Part shown: positions 1 to 8,463 of the stretch, in pieces
Layout of the letters: each line of letters starts with the position of its first letter
Position numbering within the stretch: position 1 is the stretch's first letter
Assembly (NCBI GenBank): GCA_965224065.1
Contig: CBDCYF010000005.1
Location: 2,914,001 to 2,978,000, forward strand
Length of the DNA: 64,000 nucleotides
Origin: JAOTZA01 sp965224065
GTDB lineage: Bacteria; Acidobacteriota; Thermoanaerobaculia; Multivoradales; JAHEKO01
Direction: 5' to 3'
Translations under genes and position numbers: made by a program
The notes under the pieces: model-generated
Databases searched by the model: none
The model's input: the letters and a program-made list of their open reading frames with translations, nothing else
Told to the model about the DNA's origin: nothing

Positions 1-1
1 G

Positions 2-409
2 ATGGCCCGCGCGCTCGTCGGCAATTCCGTCCCGATCAATCTCGAGTTCTACCGCCTGGAAAACGGCTCCTATCCCGATAAACCCACCTTCAAGAGGAAG
101 ATTCGGCGCTTTGCCCCCTTTGCTGGACTGGGCAACGTCTACTTCCCGCCGGTGCTGGTGGGGGATGTGAACGGCGACCGGCGCTCGGATCTGTTGGTGG
201 GGGAGAGCCCCAAAGAGTTGCAGGTTTTTCTCGGCGTGCCGGGCTCAGGCCTGTTTGCGCAGCGGCCCCTCAAGGTAGCGGTCGCCTTGCCTTCCGACGA
301 GCGAAACGCTCGGCTGGTGGACCTCAACCGGGACGGCAAGCAGGACATCGTCGCACATCACCCGTCGGCGAAAGGGCCGAATCGGGTGGTGATGCTGGTT
401 GCCCGCTAG
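2..409 (+). CDS. FG-GAP/VCBS repeat protein, C-terminal fragment
   Basis: This is the last 135 codons of a protein whose 5' part lies outside the window; the ATG at base 2 is probably internal. Two calcium-binding FG-GAP/VCBS-type loops can be read: GDVNGDRRSDLLVG near residue 55 and DLNRDGKQDIVAH near residue 107. Such repeats form blades of an extracellular beta-propeller in secreted or surface proteins. The gene converges on glnS, with 29 bp between the two stop codons. Family is clear; ligand and overall architecture cannot be seen. Confidence 0.7.
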   Translation: MARALVGNSVPINLEFYRLENGSYPDKPTFKRKIRRFAPFAGLGNVYFPPVLVGDVNGDRRSDLLVGESPKELQVFLGVPGSGLFAQRPLKVAVALPSDERNARLVDLNRDGKQDIVAHHPSAKGPNRVVMLVAR

Positions 410-438
410 CCGGTGCATCTCACCCACCCAGAAGGTGG

Positions 439-2127
439 TCAGGAGCGCCGCTGGATCCTGGCCCAGGTGTCCCGAAGGGTTACCGTCCGGTTGAAGACCG
501 GCCGTCCGGGCGCCGAATCCGGGTCGACGCAAAAGTAGCCGGTGCGCTCGAACTGGACGCGGTCCCCGGGCACGGCTTTCGCCAGACTCGGCTCGACCCG
601 GCAGTCCGTGAGGACCTCCAGCGAGTCGGGATTCAGATGGTCGGTGAAGTCCCCGCCTTCCTCGACCACATTGGGATTCTCGCTGGCAAAAAGATGGTCG
701 TAGAGCCGCACCTCGGCCTGGATCGCGTGTCGGGCCGAGACCCAGTGGATGGTGCCGCGGACCTTGCGGCCGTCCGGGGCCTGGCCGCCGCGGGTCTCGG
801 GATCGTAGGTGCAGCGTAGCTCCACGACCTCCCCGTTCTCGTCCTTCACCACGTCGGTGCACGTGATGAAGTAGCCGTAGCGCAACCGCACCTCGCGCCC
901 CGGCGCCAGACGGAAGAACTTCTTGGGAGGGTCTTCCATGAAGTCGCTCCGCTCGATCCACAGCTCGCGGGCAAAAGGCACGCGCCGGGTGCCGGCGCTT
1001 TCGTCCTCGGGGTTGTTGACCGCCTCTAGCTCCTCGTCCCCGCGGTCTCCTGCTTGGGGGTAATTCTCGATGACGATCTTGAGCGGCCGGAGAACCGCCA
1101 TCACCCGCTGAGCCGTGCGGTTGAGATCCTCTCGCAGACAGTGCTCGAGCAGCGCCAGCTCGACCGTGCTGTTGGCCTTGGCGACGCCGATGCGGTTGCA
1201 GAAGTCGCGGATTGCGGCCGGTGTGTAACCTAGCCGGCGAAGCCCCGAAAGCGTCGGCATCCGCGGGTCGTCCCAACCCGCGACGTGACCTTCTTCGACC
1301 AAGCGCCGCAGCTTGCGCTTGGACAGGACCGTGTGGCTGACGGCCAGCCGGGCGAACTCGATCTGTCGCGATGGGTAGATCTCGAGCTCGCGGATAAACC
1401 AATCGTAGAGAGGGCGGTGGTTCTCGAACTCCAGCGAGCACAGCGAGTGGGTGATCTTCTCGATCGAGTCCGACTGACCGTGAGTGAAGTCGTAGGTCGG
1501 GTAGATGCACCAATCGTCGCCGCGCCGGTAATGGGGCGCGTGAACGATGCGGTACATCACGGGGTCGCGCAAGTTGAAGTTGCCGGCCGCCATGTCGATC
1601 TTGGCGCGCAGCACCTTTGCGCCGTTTTCGAACTCACCGGCGCGCATCCGCTCGAAAAGCTCGAGATTCTCCTCGACCGGACGATCGCGAAACGGGCTCT
1701 CGCGCCCGGGCTCGGTCAGCGAGCCCCGATACTCACGGATCTCGTCGGCCGACAAGTCGTCGACGTAGGCCTTCCCCTTGCGGATCAGGGCCACGGCGAA
1801 ATCATAGAGCTGCTCGAAGTAGTCCGAGGCGTAGTACTCGCGGTCCCCCCAGTCGAAACCCAGCCAGCGGATGTCGTTCTTGATCGACTCGACGTACTCG
1901 GGGTCCTCGCGCAGTGGGTTGGTGTCGTCGAAGCGCAGGTTGCACGCGCCGTTGAACTCCTCGGCGAGCCCGAAGTTGACGCAGATCGCCTTGGCGTGGC
2001 CGATGTGGAGATAGCCGTTGGGCTCCGGTGGAAACCGCGTGTGGATCTCGGCGTGCTTGCCCGACTCGAGATCGTCCACCACGATGTCGCGGATGAAGTG
2101 GCTCCGTGTGGATTCGTCTTGGCTCAT
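439..2127 (-). CDS. glnS: Glutamine--tRNA ligase
   Basis: Class I aminoacyl-tRNA synthetase that charges tRNA-Gln with glutamine in the cytoplasm. The 562-residue length matches bacterial GlnRS. The N-terminus carries PPEPNGYLHIGHAKA, the HIGH signature in its GlnRS-specific context, and VLSKRKLRRLV is the KMSKS-type loop. The C-terminal anticodon-binding beta-barrels are present (YGYFITCTDVV and the following region). It lies 15 bp downstream of gltX on the same strand, so the two are probably co-transcribed, and a tRNA-Gln gene lies just upstream. The ATG is followed by MSQDESTRS, and no strong ribosome binding site is visible. A bacterial GlnRS implies direct Gln-tRNA charging rather than only the GatCAB route. 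Confidence 0.96.
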   Translation of the reverse strand: MSQDESTRSHFIRDIVVDDLESGKHAEIHTRFPPEPNGYLHIGHAKAICVNFGLAEEFNGACNLRFDDTNPLREDPEYVESIKNDIRWLGFDWGDREYYASDYFEQLYDFAVALIRKGKAYVDDLSADEIREYRGSLTEPGRESPFRDRPVEENLELFERMRAGEFENGAKVLRAKIDMAAGNFNLRDPVMYRIVHAPHYRRGDDWCIYPTYDFTHGQSDSIEKITHSLCSLEFENHRPLYDWFIRELEIYPSRQIEFARLAVSHTVLSKRKLRRLVEEGHVAGWDDPRMPTLSGLRRLGYTPAAIRDFCNRIGVAKANSTVELALLEHCLREDLNRTAQRVMAVLRPLKIVIENYPQAGDRGDEELEAVNNPEDESAGTRRVPFARELWIERSDFMEDPPKKFFRLAPGREVRLRYGYFITCTDVVKDENGEVVELRCTYDPETRGGQAPDGRKVRGTIHWVSARHAIQAEVRLYDHLFASENPNVVEEGGDFTDHLNPDSLEVLTDCRVEPSLAKAVPGDRVQFERTGYFCVDPDSAPGRPVFNRTVTLRDTWARIQRRS

Positions 2128-2142
2128 CGTTGGCCCCGGAGT

Positions 2143-3711
2143 CTATGGCTTTTCGAGTCGCGCCAGCGCCCGGTCGATCCGCGCCAGCGTGCTGTCCCGC
2201 CCCAGGATCTCCAGGATTTCGAACATCCCGAAGCCGACCGGCTTGCCGGTGACCGCGACCCGGAGCGCGTGGATGATCTGGCCGAGCTTGATGCCCCGCT
2301 CCTCGACCCAGCCCCGCACGGTCTCTTCCAGCGCGGTGTGAGAGAAGTCCGGGGTCGTGGCGAGGCGCTCGCGTAGGTCGCGCAGCAGCCCCGTGGCCTC
2401 CTCGGGCTTGCGGATCCTCTTGTCGAAGGCCTTCTCGTCGAACTCGAGGGCGTCGTCGGTAACAAAGAAATCCCGGTAGTCGAGAACGTCGCCGGCCGCC
2501 TTGATGCGGTCCCCCGCGGCGGCAACGATCGCGGCTACCCGAGCCCGGGTCTCCGACGTGTCGGCCGAATCGATGAGTTCGGCCCGGTCGAGGTAGGGCA
2601 GCACTCTCTCGAGCTTCTCCTCAGGCCCGAGTTTCTCCATGTGGTGTTCCTGGAAGGCCCAGAGTTTGGTCGGGTCAAAGCTCGCCGGTGCGCGCTGGAC
2701 CCGTTCGAGCGAGAAGTGGTCGATCATCTCCTGGCGCGAGAAAAACTCGGTCCGGTCGTCCAGCGACCAGCCCAGCAGCAGCAGATAGTTGAGCAGCGCG
2801 TCCGGCAGAAACCCGATCTCGCGGTAGAAGTCGACGATCACCGGGTTGAAAGTCTCGGCCGAGACCTCGAGGCCGACGTCGGTGGCAATCCGGGCGCCGT
2901 GCTCATTGAGCCGAGCGAAGTCGGGGTTCTTCAGATACTTGTCGAGCTTGCGCTTCGAGAGCTTGTTTTTGGACCCCGGCTCGGCGACATAGGGCACGTG
3001 GGCATACTCGGGGAGCGCATAGCCGAGGCTCTCGCTGATAAAGATGTGCCGGGGCGTGTTCGAGAGGTGCTCCTCGGCGCGGATGACGTGCGAGATCGCG
3101 AGCTCGTGGTCGTCGACCGCGCTCGCCAAATGGTAGAGACAGCTCCCGTCCGGACGCTGGATGACGTGATCCTGCTCGCGCGCCCAGTCGAACTCGACCT
3201 CGCCTCGCACCAGGTCCACAAACCGGCAGACGCCTTCCCGCGGCATCTTGAGACGCACCAGCGCCCGCCGGCCCTCGTCCTCGAAGCGCTCGCGCTCGGC
3301 CGGCGTCTCCGCCATCCAGCGGCGGCTGTAGACAAACGGCTTGCCGGCGGCTTGAGCGGCCTCGCGCTCGGCTTGGATCTCCTCCGTGGTCGAGTAGTCT
3401 CGATAGGCCGCGCCGCGCTCGAGCAGCGCGTCGACCGCCGCGCGGTGGATCTCTCCGCGCTCGGACTGAAAATAGGGACCGTAGTCGCCGCCCACCTCCG
3501 GGCCCTCGTCCCAGTCGATCCCCAGCCAGCGAAACCCTTCGAGGATAGGTTGTAGGGCCTCGGCCACATTACGTTGCTGATCGGTATCGTCGATCCGCAG
3601 GACAAAAGCGCCGCCGTGCTTGCGGGCGAAGAGCCAGTTAAAAAGCGCCGTCCGCACGCCGCCGATGTGCAGATAGCCGGTCGGGCTCGGGGCAAAGCGG
3701 GTGCGGATCAT
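2143..3711 (-). CDS. gltX: Glutamate--tRNA ligase
   Basis: Class I synthetase attaching glutamate to tRNA-Glu. The start MIRTRFAPSPTGYLHIGGV carries the HIGH-type motif, and NKLSKRKLDKYLK is the KMSKS loop. The 522-residue length is slightly above the usual ~470-500. The internal HVIRAEEHLSNTPRH segment is typical of GluRS. It is the first protein gene of a gltX-glnS pair and starts 19 bp downstream of tRNA-Ser(GCT), so read-through from the tRNA promoter is likely. No Shine-Dalgarno sequence is obvious before the ATG. Whether it is discriminating (Glu only) cannot be judged by eye, but the adjacent glnS makes a discriminating enzyme likely. Confidence 0.96.
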   Translation of the reverse strand: MIRTRFAPSPTGYLHIGGVRTALFNWLFARKHGGAFVLRIDDTDQQRNVAEALQPILEGFRWLGIDWDEGPEVGGDYGPYFQSERGEIHRAAVDALLERGAAYRDYSTTEEIQAEREAAQAAGKPFVYSRRWMAETPAERERFEDEGRRALVRLKMPREGVCRFVDLVRGEVEFDWAREQDHVIQRPDGSCLYHLASAVDDHELAISHVIRAEEHLSNTPRHIFISESLGYALPEYAHVPYVAEPGSKNKLSKRKLDKYLKNPDFARLNEHGARIATDVGLEVSAETFNPVIVDFYREIGFLPDALLNYLLLLGWSLDDRTEFFSRQEMIDHFSLERVQRAPASFDPTKLWAFQEHHMEKLGPEEKLERVLPYLDRAELIDSADTSETRARVAAIVAAAGDRIKAAGDVLDYRDFFVTDDALEFDEKAFDKRIRKPEEATGLLRDLRERLATTPDFSHTALEETVRGWVEERGIKLGQIIHALRVAVTGKPVGFGMFEILEILGRDSTLARIDRALARLEKP

Positions 3712-3726
3712 GTTGTGGCGGGAGAC

Positions 3727-3822
<96 letters not shown>

Positions 3823-3845
3823 GCGGGGGTCGAAAAAGGGCGGCC

Positions 3846-3851
3846 ATTGTA
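3846..3851 (-). promoter_or_regulatory. -10 box for tRNA-Ser (TACAAT)
   Basis: TACAAT on the minus strand lies 23 bases upstream of the tRNA-Ser 5' end in the context GCATACAATGGCC. No good -35 hexamer is seen at 16-18 bp. The same GCATACAAT(C/G)GCC context recurs before the CHAT gene. Confidence 0.4.
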
Positions 3852-3903
3852 TGCGATTTGAAGCGGCCGGTGGCCTGCCACTCGGCGCCTCGGCCCCTAC
3901 GTC

Positions 3904-4337
3904 CCTGAAGCGGCCGCCGCCCCTGGCGGCCGAACGGTGGTAGTGTTACGTCGACGGCCGGCAGAGACGCCGGCCGCTTCAACGACCAGCCGTCCGGGCG
4001 AGGGCAAGCCTCGCCCCTACCTGGGATGCGATTGCGATGCTGGGGTGGAGGCACCACCGGGGCCGTCATCCGGACAGGGTGTCTGAAGCGGCCGCCGCCC
4101 CTGGCGGCCGAGCGATGGTGGTGTACGTCGACGGCCGGCAGAGACGCCGGCCGCTTCAACGACCAGCCGTCCGGGCGAGGGCAAGCCTCGCCCCTACCTG
4201 GGATGCGATTGCGATGCTGGGGTGGAGGCACCACCGGGGCCGTCATCCGGACAGGGTGTCTGAAGCGGCCGCCGCCCCTGGCGGCCGAACGATGGTGGCG
4301 TACGTCGACGGCCGGCAGAGACGCCGGCCGCTTCAAC
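3904..4337. repeat. Tandem intergenic repeat, 177-179 bp unit, about 2.4 copies
   Basis: Units begin with CTGAAGCGGCCGCCGCCCC at 3904, 4083 and 4260; the third ends near 4337 just before tRNA-Gln. Copies are almost identical apart from a few substitutions and short indels. Each unit contains an inverted CGGCCGGCAGAGACGCCGGCCG arm and a GGGCGAGGGCAAGCCTCGCCC palindrome, the same building blocks seen as single copies elsewhere in the window. A degenerate partial copy lies at about 3858-3903. Reading frames over this block are artefacts of the repeat. Confidence 0.9.
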
Positions 4338-4344
4338 TTGAGGA

Positions 4345-4418
4345 TGGCTGGGACGCAGGGATTCGAACCCCGATTCCACGGTCCAGAGCCGTGTGTCCTA
4401 CCATTGAACGACGTCCCA
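4345..4418 (-). tRNA. tRNA-Gln (anticodon CTG)
   Basis: A 74-base gene on the minus strand. The acceptor TGGGACG pairs with CGTCCCA, followed by discriminator G and an encoded CCA. The anticodon loop CTCTGGA between CACGG and CCGTG gives anticodon CTG (plus-strand CAG at 4384-4386), reading CAG codons. The T-loop GGTTCGAATCC is standard. It is on the same strand as, and upstream of, gltX and glnS. Confidence 0.95.
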
Positions 4419-4428
4419 AGCGCCGTAA

Positions 4429-4458
4429 AGGCTAGCAAGAACGGTCGTTAGCGGTCAA
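4429..4458 (-). promoter_or_regulatory. Putative promoter of tRNA-Gln
   Basis: On the minus strand TTGACC (4453-4458) is followed after 18 bases by TAGCCT (4429-4434), ending 10 bases before the tRNA 5' end. The -35 box is good and the -10 box is weak. Position relative to the tRNA supports it. Confidence 0.4.
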
Positions 4459-4478
4459 CGGAGCCCAGTGGTTTCGTT

Positions 4479-4484
4479 TAGAAT
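4479..4484 (+). promoter_or_regulatory. Putative -10 box for exporter operon (TAGAAT)
   Basis: TAGAAT ends 11 bases before the ATG of the HlyD gene and no ribosome binding site lies between, which would suit a nearly leaderless transcript. No convincing -35 box is present. Confidence 0.3.
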
Positions 4485-4495
4485 CCGACGAGTAG

Positions 4496-5680
4496 ATGCC
4501 GAGTCCGTTCCGTCGCACCCTGCGCTCGCTCGAGGCAGACGGCACCCGCACCTGGACCTTGCAGGTGGTGCTGGTGACGCTGTTGCTGGTCGGGTGGGCC
4601 GCGTGGTTTTTTCTCGCCCGGGTGTCGGTCTACGCGGTGACACCGCAGGCGCGGATCGAAGCCGAAGAGGCGGCTCAGCCGCTCGAAGCGCCGGTCTCGG
4701 GCCGGGTCACTGCGATCCGGGCCGAGCTCGAAGAGTGGGTCGAGCAGGGTGAGCTCCTCTTCGACCTCGGCGCCGACGAGCAAGAGCGCCTGCTCGAGGC
4801 CAAACGCGATCAGCAGAAAACTATCGAGACCCAGCTTGAGGTGCTGCGCAGCAAGATCGAGCTCGAGACCGGCGCGGTGGCGCAGTCCAGCCGGGTCGGC
4901 CGGGCGGAAATCGAAGAGGCCCGCGCCCGCTACCGGGAAGCCCTGGCGGCGCAGCGGCAGGCGGAGAACGAGGCCACCCGCGCCGAGACACTCGTGTCCC
5001 AGGGATTGATGGCCCAGACCGAGGCCGAGCGCCTGCGCTCGGACGCCGACCGGCGCCAGGAGGAGACTCAGGCACGCCGGGTGTCGCTCGATCGCCTCGA
5101 CGCGGCAAGCCAGCTCTCCGAGTCCGACCGGCTGGGTGACTTGGGTGAAGCGCAGCGTCTGCTGGCGGAGCTCGAAGGCGACCGGTCCGAGACCGCGGGC
5201 GAGATCGCGCGGCTCGAGCATCAAGTCGATCTCCGCCGGGTCAAGGCTCCGACCGCCGGCCGGGTAGGAGAGCTGGCGCGGGTCGAGGTGGGCTCGTTTG
5301 TCGAGGAAGGCGATCGGTTGGGAACGGTGGTTCCCGAGGGCGACGTCAAGGTCGTGGCGGATTTCTCGCCGGCGAGCGCCGTCGGGCGGATTACCCGCGG
5401 CCAGAGCGCCAAGATCCGGCTCGATGGTTTCCCATCGATTCAGTACGGCGCGCTGTCGGCGACGGTGAGCCGCGTGTCGAGCGAGCTCCGCGACGGACGC
5501 ATCCGGGTGGAGCTCGAGATTGCCGGCGAGCCCCCCGAAGACCTGCCGGTACAGCACGGCCTGCCGGGCACGGCCGAGGTCGAGGTCGAGCGCATCTCGC
5601 CGGCCGCCATGATGCTGCGCGCCGCCGGCAAGATCATCGGCCGTCCCACCGAGAGCCCGCCGTCCGAGGAAAGAAGCTGA
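4496..5680 (+). CDS. HlyD-family membrane fusion protein of peptide exporter
   Basis: Periplasmic adaptor linking an inner-membrane ABC transporter to the outer membrane in type I-like export. The 394 residues comprise a short cytoplasmic N-terminus, one membrane segment at about 23-42 (TLQVVLVTLLLVGWAAWFFL), a biotinyl-lipoyl-like half (EAPVSGRVTAIRAELEEWVEQGELL, about 68-92), a long Glu/Arg/Ala-rich coiled coil (about 98-240), the second lipoyl half (VKAPTAGRVGELARVEVGSF) and a C-terminal beta domain. It is the first gene of a three-gene operon with a C39-peptidase ABC transporter and a second ABC transporter. This order is that of NHLM-type bacteriocin exporters (compare TIGR03794 secretion proteins). 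The specific NHLM assignment is inference from context. Confidence 0.85.
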   Translation: MPSPFRRTLRSLEADGTRTWTLQVVLVTLLLVGWAAWFFLARVSVYAVTPQARIEAEEAAQPLEAPVSGRVTAIRAELEEWVEQGELLFDLGADEQERLLEAKRDQQKTIETQLEVLRSKIELETGAVAQSSRVGRAEIEEARARYREALAAQRQAENEATRAETLVSQGLMAQTEAERLRSDADRRQEETQARRVSLDRLDAASQLSESDRLGDLGEAQRLLAELEGDRSETAGEIARLEHQVDLRRVKAPTAGRVGELARVEVGSFVEEGDRLGTVVPEGDVKVVADFSPASAVGRITRGQSAKIRLDGFPSIQYGALSATVSRVSSELRDGRIRVELEIAGEPPEDLPVQHGLPGTAEVEVERISPAAMMLRAAGKIIGRPTESPPSEERS

Positions 5681-8463
5681 AGATCCAGCGGCGAGGGGTC
5701 TACCGCCGGCGCCTGATCGTGCCCGAGGTCGTCCAGACCTCGGCGATGGACTGCGGCCCGGCGGCGCTCAAGTGCCTGCTGGAAGGGTTTGGCGTACGCG
5801 CCAGTTACGGGCGGCTGCGCGAAGCGTGTCAGATCGATCTCGACGGCACGTCGATCGACACCCTCGAAGAAGTCGCCAACGAGCTGGGTCTCGAGGCCGA
5901 GCAGATCATGGTGCCGGCCGACCACCTGCTCCTGGGCTCCGCCCGCACCCTGCCGGCGGTCGTGGTGGTCGAGCTGCCGAATCGCATGACGCATTTTGTG
6001 GTGGTGTGGCGGCGCCACGGAAACATGTTGCAGGTCATGGACCCGGCGACGGGCCGTCGCTGGCCGTCGGTCGAGCGGTTCCAGTCGCAGCTTTACTTTC
6101 ACACCCACCGCGTGCCCGGCGTCGACTGGCGCGAGTGGGCCGGCTCCGAGGACTTTCTCGATCCTTTGGGAGAGCGCATCGGGCGGCTCGGAATCGCCGC
6201 TTCGGAGCGCAAGCGCCTCGTCGAGGCGGCCACCGACGACCCGTCGTGGAAATCGCTGGGCGCGCTCGACGCCTGTGTACGTATGGCGTCGGCGCTCCAG
6301 GGCTCGGGGGCGCTCCACCGAGGGGGTGAGTCTTCGCGCGTGTTGTCGGCGCTGTTCGAGCGGGTACGAGAGGGCGAACGCTCGCTCTGCCCAAAGGACT
6401 ACTGGTCGGTCACCCCCGCCGCCACCGAGCGCGAGGAGTGGGAACAGGATCTCGACTTCACCGGTGTGGTGCTGGTGCGCGTGCGAGCGCGGGTCGAAGA
6501 GAAGGTCAAGGGACAGGTCAGCGTGCGCCAGGAGGGTGTCGAAGACGAAGCGGCCTCCACGCTGGCCACCCGCGCGGGCAAGCTTTCCCCCGAGCTGGCG
6601 GCCGCGCTCACCGAGCCCGAGCCGCGACCCGGGAGGACGCTTCTCGGGTTTTTGAAGCGGGCCGGCGTCTGGGCGCCGGCGGCGCTCGTGGGCCTGCTGG
6701 CGGTAGCGGCCGGCGGCGTGGTCTTCGAGGCGTTTCTCTTTCGCGGCTTGATCGACATCGGCCGCGACCTGACGGTGTCCCATCAGCGGCTCGCCGGGGT
6801 CGGCGTGCTGGTGTTCTTTCTCCTCTTGCTGCTCTTGGTCGAGCTGCCGGCCACCCAGGCCGCGTTGCGACTCGGCCGACAGCTCGAAAGCCGCTTGCGC
6901 ATGGCGTTTCTGCGCAAGATCCCGCGGCTGCGGGACCGCTACTTCTCGAGCCGGCTGACCTCCGATATGGCCGAGCGCAGCCACTCGGTGTACAAGCTGC
7001 GCCACCTGCCCGAGCTGGGGAAGTGGCTGCTGCGCTCGGTGTTCGAGCTGGTCTTGACCACCGCCGGGATCGTGTGGCTCGACCCCGGCAGCGCCCCCCT
7101 GGCGCTCGCCACCCTGGCGGTCGTGGTGCTGGTTCCCTTTCTGAGCCTGCCGGTTATCCAGGAGCTGGATCTCCGGGTAAGAAGCCACACCGGGGCGCTC
7201 AGCCGGTTCTACCTCGACGCCTTTCTGGGCCTGGCGCCCATCCGAACCCACGCCGCCGAGCGCCCGGTCGAGCGCGAGCACGAGGCGCGGCTCCTGGAAT
7301 GGGCCAACGCCCACCTGCTGCGCGAGCGGGTGACGCTCCTGGCCGACGCGGTGCTCCAGGTCGCCGGTCTGGCGATGGTCGCCTGGCTGATCTTCGACCA
7401 CCTGGCCCGCAATGGGCTGACCGGGAGCATCTTGCTGCTCGCCTACTGGGGACTGAGCCTCTTCGGGCTGGGCCAGTTGATCTCGCTGATGCTGGGCCAG
7501 CAGTACCCGACCTACCGCAACATCACGCTGCGGCTGCTGGAGCCCTTGGGCGCTCGCGAAGCCGGAGAGGCGGGGGTCGACGCGGCCACGTCCGGTCCCG
7601 CCGACGGGCCGGGCGACCGGGCCGGAACGCCTCGGCCATCGGTTGTTCCGGCCGCCGTCGCCTTCGACAACGTCTCGGTGCGCGCCGCCGGCCACACCTT
7701 GATCCGGGATGTCACCTTTTCGGTCGCCGCCGGAGACCACGTGGCGATCGTCGGTCCCTCGGGCGCCGGCAAGTCGACATTGGTCGGGGTGCTCCTGGGG
7801 TGGAACCGTGCCGCCGTCGGGCGGGTGCGCCTCGACGGCCGGGAGCTGGACGAGGCCGAAACCGTTCGGCTGCGGCGCGGAATCGCCTGGGTCGATCCGG
7901 CCGTCCAGCTCTGGAACCGTTCACTGCTCGAGAACCTGCGCTATGGGTTGCCGCCCGAGTCCCAGCCCGACCTCGCCGAAGTGATCGACCGCGCCGAGCT
8001 GTTGAGTGTCCTCGAGCTCCTCCCGGACGGCTTGCAGAGCCATCTGGGAGAAGGGGGAGGGCTGGTGTCCGGCGGCGAGGGCCAGCGGGTTCGGCTGGCG
8101 CGGGCGATGCTCCGCCAGCGTACCCGTCTGGCGATTCTCGACGAGCCGTTTCGTGGGCTCGATCGGCGCCAGCGCGGCGAGCTGCTCAGGCGCTCGCGCG
8201 AGCTGTGGCGCGACTCGACCCTGATGGTCGTCACCCACGACGTCTCAGAGACCCGTGAGTTTCCGCGGGTGCTGGTGCTCGACGGTGGGCGAGTCGTTGA
8301 AGACGGGGCGCCCGAAGACCTGGCCTCGCTTCCGGGCTCTCGCTACGGAGCGATGCTCGAGGCCGAAGAGGCCGTGCGCCGTGGCCTGTGGTCGAGTGAT
8401 GTCTGGCGCCGGCTGCGGATCGACGGCGGTTGGCTGCTCGAGGCGCGGGGGGAGGGGCAGTGA
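5677..8463 (+). CDS. C39-peptidase ABC transporter (NHLM-type, bacteriocin export)
   Basis: A fused exporter that cleaves double-glycine leaders and pumps the peptide out. The N-terminal C39 peptidase shows QTSAMDCGPAAL (nucleophile Cys, codon 5752), MTHFVVVW (His, 5992) and VMDPATGRR (Asp, 6040). A linker, about six membrane segments (about 6655-7550) and an ATPase follow, with Walker A GPSGAGKSTL, signature VSGGEGQRVRLARA and Walker B LAILDEP. A GTG at 5719 would leave only 11 residues before the catalytic Cys, too few for a C39 domain. A CTG at 5677 overlaps the HlyD stop as CTGA and adds 14 residues (KIQRRGVYRRRLIV) before it. CTG is rare, but the neighbours use GTGA and TTGA overlaps, so I favour it. 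Architecture matches TIGR03796-like proteins. Confidence 0.85.
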   Translation: MKIQRRGVYRRRLIVPEVVQTSAMDCGPAALKCLLEGFGVRASYGRLREACQIDLDGTSIDTLEEVANELGLEAEQIMVPADHLLLGSARTLPAVVVVELPNRMTHFVVVWRRHGNMLQVMDPATGRRWPSVERFQSQLYFHTHRVPGVDWREWAGSEDFLDPLGERIGRLGIAASERKRLVEAATDDPSWKSLGALDACVRMASALQGSGALHRGGESSRVLSALFERVREGERSLCPKDYWSVTPAATEREEWEQDLDFTGVVLVRVRARVEEKVKGQVSVRQEGVEDEAASTLATRAGKLSPELAAALTEPEPRPGRTLLGFLKRAGVWAPAALVGLLAVAAGGVVFEAFLFRGLIDIGRDLTVSHQRLAGVGVLVFFLLLLLLVELPATQAALRLGRQLESRLRMAFLRKIPRLRDRYFSSRLTSDMAERSHSVYKLRHLPELGKWLLRSVFELVLTTAGIVWLDPGSAPLALATLAVVVLVPFLSLPVIQELDLRVRSHTGALSRFYLDAFLGLAPIRTHAAERPVEREHEARLLEWANAHLLRERVTLLADAVLQVAGLAMVAWLIFDHLARNGLTGSILLLAYWGLSLFGLGQLISLMLGQQYPTYRNITLRLLEPLGAREAGEAGVDAATSGPADGPGDRAGTPRPSVVPAAVAFDNVSVRAAGHTLIRDVTFSVAAGDHVAIVGPSGAGKSTLVGVLLGWNRAAVGRVRLDGRELDEAETVRLRRGIAWVDPAVQLWNRSLLENLRYGLPPESQPDLAEVIDRAELLSVLELLPDGLQSHLGEGGGLVSGGEGQRVRLARAMLRQRTRLAILDEPFRGLDRRQRGELLRRSRELWRDSTLMVVTHDVSETREFPRVLVLDGGRVVEDGAPEDLASLPGSRYGAMLEAEEAVRRGLWSSDVWRRLRIDGGWLLEARGEGQ

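Noticed and set aside
245..1513. Long minus-strand frame (about 420 codons) over glnS
   Set aside because: Arg/Pro/Gly-rich shadow of glnS in another frame; no family features.
3904..4337. CRISPR array
   Set aside because: Unit is 177-179 bp with no unique spacers; copies are identical throughout.
5440..7740. 766-codon antisense frame over the exporter genes
   Set aside because: Antisense of high-GC coding DNA; Gln/Arg/Gly-rich composition and no domain or start signal.
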